From an uncultured Acidobacteriota bacterium (GTDB taxonomy: Bacteria > Acidobacteriota > UBA6911 > RPQK01 > JAJDTT01), in assembly GCA_951812665.1 (NCBI GenBank), contig CATOST010000018.1, positions 434,001 through 498,000 on the forward strand: a DNA stretch of 64,000 bases, given 5' to 3'. Below the pieces are notes generated by a model. It was not told the DNA's origin, ran no database searches, and saw only the letters and a program-made list of their open reading frames with translations. The translations under genes were made by a program, and so were the position numbers. This document shows, piece by piece, positions 1 through 7,276 of this stretch (within the stretch, counting starts at the first letter, position 1; each line of letters begins with the position of its first letter).

Positions 1-1
1 G

Positions 2-91
2 GAGATGGAGGGAAGGGAAGTTTTCAGGCATCGGATCGACAAGCACGCCATGAGGGAAATCCTGCAGCGGAGACTCAACAGCCCGTGGTAA
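2..91 (+). CDS. C-terminal end of an unidentified protein (partial)
   Basis: Frame 2 is open from the window edge for 29 codons and ends at TAA 89-91. The peptide is mixed and charged and ends RRLNSPW, which reads like a genuine protein tail. Its last four codons and the stop lie inside the left arm of the repeat that begins at 79, so the repeat may have supplied the stop codon. Too short to assign a family, and it could be a chance frame. Confidence 0.35.
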   Translation, partial: EMEGREVFRHRIDKHAMREILQRRLNSPW

Positions 92-238
92 AAGTCGTCA
101 CGGCATTCGACCGTCCCTGCATCCCGGCGGACGGCGTTGCGATTCGGGCACATACTCCCGGTATGCACCCGAATCGCGCCTTGTCCGGCGGGCGCAGGAA
201 CGGTCTCGGTGCTCGCGGGACTTTCACCACGGACTGTC
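79..238. repeat. 160-bp imperfect-palindrome intergenic repeat, copy 1
   Basis: This is nearly the same sequence as 17877-18036, with the same length. The whole unit is close to self-complementary. The outer arm CAGCCCGTGGTAAAAGTC pairs with the complement of GACTTTCACCACGGACTG (219-236). An inner arm CGTCCCTGCATCCCGGCGGAC pairs with GTCCGGCGGGCGCAGGAACG. The centre is GCGATTCGGGC and its complement around CATACTCCCGGTATG. The open frames through it (85-285) are by-products of the repeat. It sits in the gap before the cobalamin adenosyltransferase gene. It resembles a MITE- or REP-like element; no transposase is nearby. Confidence 0.85.
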
Positions 239-281
239 AAAAACTGAAGACGAACCCGATGCAGTCGAGCACCCCATCATC

Positions 282-827
282 ATGAAGATTTATACGGGCA
301 GAGGGGACGGTGGACGGACGTCTCTGTTCAGTGGCGAACGCGTAGGCAAGGACGCGCAACGGGTGGAGGCGTACGGAACCCTGGATGAGCTCAACTCCCT
401 GTTGGGTTGGGCTCAGACAGAGACCAGTTGCCACGAAATTTCGGAGATCCTGACAGCCTTGCAGTCGGAACTCTTCGAGGCCGGAGCGGACCTGGCGACG
501 GTGGGTGACCGGCGCCGGGTTCGCCGTCTGGGCGAAGATGACTGGCGACGGCTGGAGTCTCTGATCGATGAACTGGACGGGAAGCTGCCGCCGCTGAGGA
601 ACTTCGTGCTCCCCGGCGGTTCCTCCGCAGCCTCAGTCATCCATATGGCGCGATCGGTCTGCCGGAGGGGAGAGCGTCTGCTGGTTCGCCTGATGCGGGC
701 TGAACCGGATGTCAACGAACACCTTCTGGTATACCTGAACCGGTTGTCGGATCTGCTCTTCGTGCTGGCGCGCTACGAGAACTTCCAGGCGGGGGCGGAA
801 GAAACTCCTTGGAGACCGCGAAATTGA
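282..827 (+). CDS. PduO-type cob(I)alamin adenosyltransferase
   Basis: Transfers the adenosyl group of ATP to cob(I)alamin to make coenzyme B12 in the cytoplasm. The 181-residue length is usual for the PduO/MMAB family. Family marks seen: the N-terminal ATP-binding stretch GRGDGGRTSLFSGERVGKD (residues 5-23), RVEAYGTLDELNSLLG (about 28-43), and the C-terminal helix with FVLPGG followed by ARSVCRRGER. The ATG at 282 follows the palindromic repeat with no clear Shine-Dalgarno. The stop overlaps the start of the DnaC-like gene, so the two are probably co-transcribed. No B12-dependent enzyme is in the window, so the user of the cofactor is unknown. Confidence 0.93.
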   Translation: MKIYTGRGDGGRTSLFSGERVGKDAQRVEAYGTLDELNSLLGWAQTETSCHEISEILTALQSELFEAGADLATVGDRRRVRRLGEDDWRRLESLIDELDGKLPPLRNFVLPGGSSAASVIHMARSVCRRGERLLVRLMRAEPDVNEHLLVYLNRLSDLLFVLARYENFQAGAEETPWRPRN

Positions 828-1585
828 GCAAATGGGACTCTGAATGTCCCGATTGCCGCGGTACGGGCTGGTCCCTCGTGGTGAGAGACGGGACCGAGGT
901 CGTGTTTTCCTGTCCTCGCTGCGGAGCCGAGGATCGCGTAGATCAGTTGTTTCGGCGGGCGAGGATCCCCGACCGCTATATTTCCAAGGATTTTCGCGCC
1001 TACGATCCCGATCCCAAATATCCTTCACAGTTGGAGGCGCTCACGAGTTCCATCCAGTTCGTGGAAGGCTTTCCGGAGGTTCACCGCGGTCTCCTCTTCA
1101 GCGGACCTTGCGGCGTCGGCAAGACGCACTTGGCCGTCGCCATCCTCAAGAGCCTGATCCTGGAGAAGCGGGTCAGCGTCCGTTTCGTGGACGAGACCGA
1201 ACTCCTCCGCAGACTCCAGTACTCCTTCGGGCCGGATTCCCCCGAAACCGAGAGGGAATTGCTGCGGCCTCTCTATTCCGTGGAGCTTCTGGTCTGGGAT
1301 GATCTGGGTGCCGGACGTCCGACGGAGTGGGTTGCAGAGACGATCCGGACCATTCTGAACTTCCGTTACACTCGCCGGAAGCAGATTGTGCTCACCACCA
1401 ACTTGCCCCTGAAGCCTGCCGGAAGCGGTTACCCCGAGAGTCTGGGAAGGGAACAGAATCTGGCCGAGAGGATCGGCGCCCCGCTCTACTCCCGGATCAT
1501 GGAGATGTGCCAGGTCGTCGAAATGGACGGTCGCGACTTTCGGAGGCAAGTTTACAAGGCGAGCCTGGACGCCCAGCAGGTGTAG
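809..1585 (+). CDS. DnaC/DnaI/IstB-like AAA+ ATPase with zinc ribbon
   Basis: Probable replicative-helicase loader type ATPase. A four-cysteine zinc ribbon is at the N-terminus (C13, C16, C35, C38). Walker A GPCGVGKT is at about residues 99-106, and a Walker B LLVWDDLG lies near 150. The rest follows the DnaC/IstB core, including the LTTNL sensor segment. No insertion-sequence partner (IstA) is adjacent, so a chromosomal DnaC/DnaI role is more likely than a transposition helper. The start is uncertain: TTG 809 gives 258 residues, while TTG 824 overlaps the upstream TGA and gives 253. The gene is translationally linked to the adenosyltransferase gene. Confidence 0.88.
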   Translation: METAKLSKWDSECPDCRGTGWSLVVRDGTEVVFSCPRCGAEDRVDQLFRRARIPDRYISKDFRAYDPDPKYPSQLEALTSSIQFVEGFPEVHRGLLFSGPCGVGKTHLAVAILKSLILEKRVSVRFVDETELLRRLQYSFGPDSPETERELLRPLYSVELLVWDDLGAGRPTEWVAETIRTILNFRYTRRKQIVLTTNLPLKPAGSGYPESLGREQNLAERIGAPLYSRIMEMCQVVEMDGRDFRRQVYKASLDAQQV

Positions 1586-1659
1586 CAAGCTGGAAGCGAG
1601 TCTTCACGGAAGCTCCGATCCGATACTGGGGCAATATTCATCGCAGATTAACCTCAGAC

Positions 1660-1668
1660 TGCTAAAAT
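1660..1668 (+). promoter_or_regulatory. Extended -10 promoter for the DUF1015 gene
   Basis: TG-C-TAAAAT fits an extended -10 (TGn then TAnAAT). Its end is six bases before ATG 1675, so transcription would begin at or within a base or two of the start codon, giving a leaderless mRNA. No good -35 was found at normal spacing, as is common with extended -10 promoters. Confidence 0.5.
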
Positions 1669-1674
1669 CGCGCC

Positions 1675-2961
1675 ATGGCAAGACTACTCCCCTTTCGAGG
1701 CTACCGTTACGATTCCCGGCTGGTCCCGCGGTTGGACGACGTCGTGACCCAACCCTACGACAAGATTTCTCCGGACATGCTTCGGCGATATCTGCGGAAG
1801 GACCCCCGGAACATCGCCCGGGTCATCAAGAATACGGACTACGCCGACGCGGCACGGAATCTCACGAATTGGATCGCATCGGGGATCATGCGGCGCGACG
1901 GGGTCCCGTCGTTCTATCCCTATCGGCAGGTCTTCGAGATCCAGGGACAATCCCACGCTCGACTGGGTTTCATCGGCCTAATCTCACTGGACGAGGCGGA
2001 CTTGGCCGTTCGGGGCCACGAAAGGGTGCTGCGCGGACCACTCCAGGACCGTCTCAACCTGATTCGCCACACCGAGTCCAACGAGGGGCTCATTTTCATG
2101 CTCTATTCGGATCCTGGGTTGTCCGTGGACCGGTTGCTCGCCCGATTCACCGAGTCCAACGAACCTGTGATCCAGGTCCAGGACGAGTACGGCGTGCACC
2201 ACCAGCTGTGGCAGCTCACACACTCGAACCTCCAGTCGGATGTCACCGCCGCGCTCCTGAGTCATCGCCTCTACATCGCCGACGGTCATCACCGTTTCCA
2301 GACCTCGGTCGAGTACCGCAACGAGTGTCTCGCCCAAGGCTGGCGAACCTCGGGTCCGGAAAGCTTCGACCAGCGAATGATCGGGCTCTTCAACATGGAG
2401 AGTCCCGGACTCAAGGTCCTGGCGACGCATCGCGGGATCAAGAACGTGGACGAATCCCGGATCGGGTGCCTCCGGGCCGGTCTGGAGCCATTTTTCCAGT
2501 TGGACAGCGTTGCCGGCGCAGACGATCTGATTTCGCTGCTGGCGAAGGAAGGACACCGATCGGGTCTTGTCTTGAGTGATTCAGGCCATGCGTTTCTGCT
2601 CCGGCTTCGCGACCAGGCCCATTCCGACCCTGGTTTCATGCCGGCCATACAGGGACCGGCTCGTTCATTGGACGTGAACATTCTGCACGAAGGCATTCTC
2701 AACCCGCTTCTCGGGATCGGCGCCGAGGAACTCTCCAGCCAGAACTTCGTCGAATATTTCCGGGATCCTGCGGAACTGATCGCAAAGGTCCGAAAGGGCG
2801 AGCTTCAGGCCGGGTTTCTGTTGAACGCAACTCGCTTGGGACAGGTCAGGGAAATTTCCGATCTGGGCCAGAAAATGCCTCAGAAGTCCACTGATTTCTA
2901 TCCCAAGCTCCTGACCGGACTGGTTCTGATGAAGATGGAGATGGCGAGAGGTCCGGAGTAG
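1675..2961 (+). CDS. DUF1015 family protein
   Basis: A 428-residue cytoplasmic protein of the DUF1015 family, whose members are usually this length. Family marks seen: the N-terminal PFRGYRYD followed by VVTQPYDKIS, and the highly conserved YIADGHHRFQT near residue 200. The function of the family is not established; in other genomes it often occurs near serine or amino-acid metabolism genes. The start is fixed by the extended -10 immediately upstream, which suggests a leaderless message. The next gene begins 76 bases later on the same strand. Confidence 0.92.
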   Translation: MARLLPFRGYRYDSRLVPRLDDVVTQPYDKISPDMLRRYLRKDPRNIARVIKNTDYADAARNLTNWIASGIMRRDGVPSFYPYRQVFEIQGQSHARLGFIGLISLDEADLAVRGHERVLRGPLQDRLNLIRHTESNEGLIFMLYSDPGLSVDRLLARFTESNEPVIQVQDEYGVHHQLWQLTHSNLQSDVTAALLSHRLYIADGHHRFQTSVEYRNECLAQGWRTSGPESFDQRMIGLFNMESPGLKVLATHRGIKNVDESRIGCLRAGLEPFFQLDSVAGADDLISLLAKEGHRSGLVLSDSGHAFLLRLRDQAHSDPGFMPAIQGPARSLDVNILHEGILNPLLGIGAEELSSQNFVEYFRDPAELIAKVRKGELQAGFLLNATRLGQVREISDLGQKMPQKSTDFYPKLLTGLVLMKMEMARGPE

Positions 2962-3037
2962 CTCGGCTCCGGTTCCGCGATCGGCCGGAAGCGCATTCCG
3001 GCACGGCCTCCAGTCCGCATTTCCCGCCGGGGACGCC

Positions 3038-3799
3038 ATGATTGAATCCGAATTGGCCCGGCGCCTCTCCATCGTCCTGGTCGGGACCCGAAACGCCGGC
3101 AACATCGGTTCGGCGGCGCGCGCCATGGTCAACATGGGCCTGCGTTGCCTCAAGCTGGTCCGTCCGGTGGCGGAGTGGAGCGAGGAGGCCGTGAAGATGG
3201 CCTCGGGAGCCCTGGATCGGATGGACCCGATCCAGGTCCATACCTGCTTCGATGAGTCGGTGGCGGGAGCGCAGATTCTGGTGGGCACCACCTCCGGCCG
3301 GGAGAGACGAACCCATCATCCGGTGTACACACCGCGCCAGATCGCCCCGCTTCTGAAGCGGCATGCCCGAACCCACGAAGTGGCGCTGCTCTTCGGTCCC
3401 GAGAACCGGGGACTCACCGACCGCCAGCTTTCCCGATGCCGGTACCTGGTGACGGTGCCGTCGAACGACGCCTTTCCGGTGTTGAATCTGGCTCAGGCCG
3501 TCATGGTCCTCGCGTACGAGATCAACACCTGTGAGGAAGCAGATCGTGAAGTCCTCCCCGAACTCGTCACACACGGCCAGCGGGAACGGCTGTTCCGGCA
3601 CCTGGAGCGCGTTCTGATCCGGATCGGGTTTCTGAGTTCGTCGAATCCGGACCACATCATGAAGGACATTCGCCGATTCCTGGGGCGCGCGGACCTGTCC
3701 GAACGGGACATCCGAATCCTGAGAGGCATCTTCAGTCAAGTGGAATGGTACGCGCGGCACGGGGACCGGCTTCGACCCGATCAGGTGCGCAAACCGTGA
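3038..3799 (+). CDS. TrmJ/TrmH-family RNA 2'-O-methyltransferase (SpoU class)
   Basis: Predicted SAM-dependent ribose methyltransferase of the SPOUT/TrmH superfamily, closest in layout to TrmJ (2'-O-methylation of tRNA position 32). 253 residues. Motif 1 is VLVGTRNAGNIGSAARAMVNMG near residues 13-34 and motif 2 is ALLFGPENRGLT near 120. Motif 3 is CRYLVTVPSN followed by FPVLNLAQAVMVLAYE, which forms the SAM-binding knot. A helical C-terminal tail of about 90 residues is typical of TrmJ. A GGGGA stretch lies just before ATG 3038. The exact RNA target cannot be read from sequence. Confidence 0.9.
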   Translation: MIESELARRLSIVLVGTRNAGNIGSAARAMVNMGLRCLKLVRPVAEWSEEAVKMASGALDRMDPIQVHTCFDESVAGAQILVGTTSGRERRTHHPVYTPRQIAPLLKRHARTHEVALLFGPENRGLTDRQLSRCRYLVTVPSNDAFPVLNLAQAVMVLAYEINTCEEADREVLPELVTHGQRERLFRHLERVLIRIGFLSSSNPDHIMKDIRRFLGRADLSERDIRILRGIFSQVEWYARHGDRLRPDQVRKP

Positions 3800-3853
3800 C
3801 GGACTGTGATGAAAAGTGAGGGCCGAGGCCGGATGGCGTGCCGATGTCTGCCG

Positions 3854-4156
3854 CTACCGCGCCAGCCTGCTCTTGAATTTCTGGACCCGCCGCAGCAATT
3901 CGTGAAACGCATGGGTGATGCTGGTGGAAGGGTTGGTCGCCGTTTTACGGACCCGAATGGCCGTCTGTGGCACCATCAATACCAACACGGTTTCGCACTG
4001 CCGGCCCCGCGGCAGCATCTCGACTACGACGTGAAGATCCAGATCGTGAGGCTTGAAACTGGGCAGAAGTCTGCGGACCTTGGCGCTCTGTCTGCCGATC
4101 AGGCGCTGCAAGCTGGGGTCCAGCCGCAGATGCCGACCCTGAACCATGATCTTCAT
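3854..4156 (-). CDS. HPF/RaiA-like ribosome hibernation factor
   Basis: A 100-residue protein resembling the short form of ribosome hibernation-promoting factor. The pattern is a beta-strand start (MKIMVQGRHLRLDP), a helix, then a strand with H-x-V-V-E-M, and a final basic helix with HAFHELLRRVQKFKSR. Such proteins bind the 30S subunit and silence ribosomes in slow growth. The C-terminal dimerisation domain of long HPF is absent. The gene converges on the TrmJ-like gene and is not next to rpoN, a common location. Its strand-helix pattern supports the call; residue identity to canonical HPF looks low. Confidence 0.75.
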   Translation of the reverse strand: MKIMVQGRHLRLDPSLQRLIGRQSAKVRRLLPSFKPHDLDLHVVVEMLPRGRQCETVLVLMVPQTAIRVRKTATNPSTSITHAFHELLRRVQKFKSRLAR

Positions 4157-4208
4157 AAGTCCTTTACAAATTATAGCCTCGACGTTCGACCAGCATCAAC
4201 TGACCAGG

Positions 4209-4232
4209 AGGGGGGACATTCCTGTCCCCCTC
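4209..4232. repeat. GGGGGACATTCCTGTCCCCC-type hairpin
   Basis: A short perfect hairpin: arms GGGGGAC and GTCCCCC around ATTCCT, flanked by further pairing G/C. It lies in the 282-base gap between the divergent HPF-like and FG-GAP genes. The same design, with changed bases but a similar loop, occurs at 60752-60771 and 60781-60798. It may be an intergenic hairpin repeat or a transcription attenuator; no T-run follows. Confidence 0.6.
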
Positions 4233-4438
4233 TTCATCGCCGACCCGGAACCGCCGGCGGGAAAGTCTGTGCTCCCAAATGCCCTTTTTCTGCCAGGATT
4301 GCGGCGGCCCACGGTCGCTGCGGGACTTCTAGGAGCCGTCTACAGAGTTGTGACGCACGTCCCGGAGCTCCCGTGGCGACTCCTGACGCGGGCTGATAGA
4401 CTCCGCTGTCCTGAACGCAACATCGATGGAGTGATGAA

Positions 4439-7252
4439 ATGAACAAGACGCTAACGGCAGTGGTGATCCTGGTGGCTCTGGCCGGACCGGCTTGGGGCCG
4501 GGACGACTACGAGAGTTGGATCACCCACTCCAGTTTCGATGACTTCGCCTCGGGCCGGATCGCGGACGGCGGGACCAATCTTTACATCGCCCGTTCGGGA
4601 CAATTGGAGATGACCTACCGTTGGGACCTGAACAACGACGGCTACCTGGACCTGCTGGTGATCCAGGACCACAACCCGTTGGAAAACACCGACGTCCTGG
4701 TCTATTGGGGCAAGAAGGGAGGACCGGAATCGATACTGCCCCCGTTGCCCGGCCATCAGCCGCTGGCCCGGCTGTTGAGGCAGATTCGGATTCGCGACCA
4801 AGGGGTCACCCGGTTGCCCAGTGACGGAGGCGGCCGTTCCCTGGTGGTGGACCTGAATCACGACGGCTACCCGGAGCTGGTCTTCTGCAACTTCATTCAC
4901 AACTATTCGGTTCACATGATGGCCCTCATCTATTGGGGTAGCCCGGACGGCTACCAACGGGGCCATCGCACCGAACTTCCCACGCTTCTGGCCGGGGGCC
5001 TGGCGGCGGCGGACTTCAACGGTGACGGCTGGGTCGATCTCGCCTTCTCCAACCGGGGCATCGAAGGGGGGGAGCGTTTCGGGTTCGACCTCCACCTGGA
5101 GTCCTACGTCTACTGGAACGGCCCCCGGGGTTTTCGGGAAGAGGACCGCACTGTACTGGCCACCACCAGCGCGGCCGACGTGGCAGCGGCGGACGTCAAC
5201 CGGGACGGCTACTCCGATCTCCTTTTCGCCAACAACAATTCGGAGCACCAGAGCCTTGTCCTGTACCGGGGCGGGCCGAAGGGTTTCCAGACGCCCGGTG
5301 AAACATGGAAGCAGGGAGACGCCATCGGACTGACTCTGGCAGAGGTGTCCGGGGACCGGAATCCGGACCTGATCCTGGCTCACAAGGACGACCGGGTGAC
5401 GATTCACAAGGGAACCGGGCAGGGGATCTCCCGGGAGACCTGGGTCGAGATCCCCTCCCAGGGAGCGGAAGACAGCCAAGTGGAAGACCTGAACCGGGAC
5501 GGGCGCCCCGACCTGATTCTGGCCAACGGCGGAGGTGAGGTTTCCTATATCTACTGGGGGGGAGCGGATGGTTACTCCTCCGGCAGACGCCAGGAACTAC
5601 CCACACTGGCCGCGACCGACGCCGCGCCGGCCGATTACAACGGGGACGGCTGGGTCGACCTGGCCTTTTCCAACAACCACGACGGGGCGACCCGGGATGT
5701 CGTCTCCTACCTCTACTGGAACGGTCCCGATGGATTCCACGCCGCCTACCGCCGGGAGCTCCAAGGCTTCGGAGCCGTGAGCCTGGCCGCCGCCGACATG
5801 GACCTGGACGGACACCAGGACCTGGCCGTCATCAACCAGAACAGCGGGTCCCACGGCGCCATCGACTCGGTGGTCTACTGGGGCAACCCCAGGCACCACT
5901 ACTCTCCCGCCGCCGCGAGCATCATTCCCGCCAAGGGGGGGTTGGCGACGACGGCCGACCTGGACCAGGACGGCTGGGTGGATCTCATCTTTCCCGACGG
6001 CTCCATCTTCGGCGGCGGCTCCAGCGGCTTCCGCTTGCAGACAGAGCTGGAGCTGGAGAGGGCCAACGGAGTCACCGTCGGTGACCTGAACCGCGACGGC
6101 TATCTGGACCTGATCTATATCGTCGGTTCGGCCTACCGTGACCTGTCTCCGACGGCCCGGATCCTGTGGGGCGGCGAGAAGGGACACGATCCGTCGCGCC
6201 GCACCGACCTGAAGTTGGGGATCCGCATCGGTCAGGCTGGCCGGACCGCCGATTTCAACAAGGATGGAGCCCTGGATCTCATCTTCACCGACGTGGATTC
6301 AGAACACGTCGATCTCTTCTGGGGAAACCTCGAGTCCGGGTTCAGCCAGGAGAATCACACGGTCTTGAAGATCCAACCCACGTCCAATCCCGAGATCGCC
6401 GATCTGAACGGCGACGGCTGGCTGGACCTGATCTTCGGAGGGGGTTGGGACCCCAAGCGGTTCGGGCGCCCCACCCGGCAAGCCATCCTGGTTTGGGGGA
6501 GCCGGGACGGATTCCGATCGGACCGCACCACCGAGATCGAGGCCTTCGACTCTCTGGAGCAGGCAGTCGCGGACCTGAACCGGGATGGGCATCTGGACAT
6601 CGTCATGACCAACTACCACGCCTACCACACCCGGACCCTGCCCGCCTTCATCTACTGGGGAGGGGAGGGGGGCTCCTACAGCGAGTCGCGCCGGACCAGC
6701 CTGCCGGCGGAGTCCTCCAGCGCCTTGACCGTCGCCGACATGAATCAGGACTCGTGGCTGGATCTGGTGGTCTTCAATCACTTGGAGAGGGGGGACCACT
6801 CGGTCGGCAGCAACATCTATTGGGGAGGAGCGGACGGTTACTCCTACACCCGGCGACATTGGCTCCAGACCTTTGGGCCTCACTTCGGGCGGCTCCGGGA
6901 CATCGGGAACATCTACGATCGGCAGTTGCGGGAGGAGTATGTCTCCGCAATCCTGGAAGTGCCCACGGGCGAGAGCGCCGAGCGGCTCCGGTGGAAGGCA
7001 CTGACCCCCCATGGGACGGGCGTCAAGTTCCAGGTTCGCAGCGCATCGTCCCTGACGGCTGTGGAATCGAGTCCGTGGAGGGGACCGGAGGGACCCGGCA
7101 GCTTCTTCCGAGAATCGGGAACGGCGTTGCGGCTGCCCCCGGGAGAGGCCTGGCTCCAGTATCGAGCGATTCTGACGACTCCCGACGGCGGCAGCACGCC
7201 GGTGCTTCAGGAGGTCGCCATCGACGTCAGGCGCCGGAGCGCGGTGGAATGA
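4439..7252 (+). CDS. Secreted FG-GAP/VCBS repeat protein
   Basis: A 937-residue exported protein. A signal peptide covers residues 1-20 (MNKT, hydrophobic core, cleavage after PAWG). The body is a run of about a dozen repeats of some 60 residues, each with a Ca-binding loop of the D-x-[DN]-x-D-G-x-x-D type. Examples are DLNNDGYLDLL, DLNHDGYPELVF, DFNGDGWVDLAF and DVNRDGYSDLLF, often followed by VYWG or IYWGG. This matches the integrin-like FG-GAP/VCBS beta-propeller family and would form one or two propellers outside the cytoplasm. GGAG at 4428-4431 supports ATG 4439. Ligand unknown; an adhesion or polysaccharide-binding role is only inferred. Confidence 0.9.
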   Translation: MNKTLTAVVILVALAGPAWGRDDYESWITHSSFDDFASGRIADGGTNLYIARSGQLEMTYRWDLNNDGYLDLLVIQDHNPLENTDVLVYWGKKGGPESILPPLPGHQPLARLLRQIRIRDQGVTRLPSDGGGRSLVVDLNHDGYPELVFCNFIHNYSVHMMALIYWGSPDGYQRGHRTELPTLLAGGLAAADFNGDGWVDLAFSNRGIEGGERFGFDLHLESYVYWNGPRGFREEDRTVLATTSAADVAAADVNRDGYSDLLFANNNSEHQSLVLYRGGPKGFQTPGETWKQGDAIGLTLAEVSGDRNPDLILAHKDDRVTIHKGTGQGISRETWVEIPSQGAEDSQVEDLNRDGRPDLILANGGGEVSYIYWGGADGYSSGRRQELPTLAATDAAPADYNGDGWVDLAFSNNHDGATRDVVSYLYWNGPDGFHAAYRRELQGFGAVSLAAADMDLDGHQDLAVINQNSGSHGAIDSVVYWGNPRHHYSPAAASIIPAKGGLATTADLDQDGWVDLIFPDGSIFGGGSSGFRLQTELELERANGVTVGDLNRDGYLDLIYIVGSAYRDLSPTARILWGGEKGHDPSRRTDLKLGIRIGQAGRTADFNKDGALDLIFTDVDSEHVDLFWGNLESGFSQENHTVLKIQPTSNPEIADLNGDGWLDLIFGGGWDPKRFGRPTRQAILVWGSRDGFRSDRTTEIEAFDSLEQAVADLNRDGHLDIVMTNYHAYHTRTLPAFIYWGGEGGSYSESRRTSLPAESSSALTVADMNQDSWLDLVVFNHLERGDHSVGSNIYWGGADGYSYTRRHWLQTFGPHFGRLRDIGNIYDRQLREEYVSAILEVPTGESAERLRWKALTPHGTGVKFQVRSASSLTAVESSPWRGPEGPGSFFRESGTALRLPPGEAWLQYRAILTTPDGGSTPVLQEVAIDVRRRSAVE

Positions 7253-7276
7253 GGTTCCCGAAAATTGACCGGCGGA

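Noticed and set aside
85..285. 66-codon frame through the first repeat
   Set aside because: The same peptide start recurs at 17883 only because the DNA repeat recurs; the two diverge after small indels, so it is not under coding constraint.
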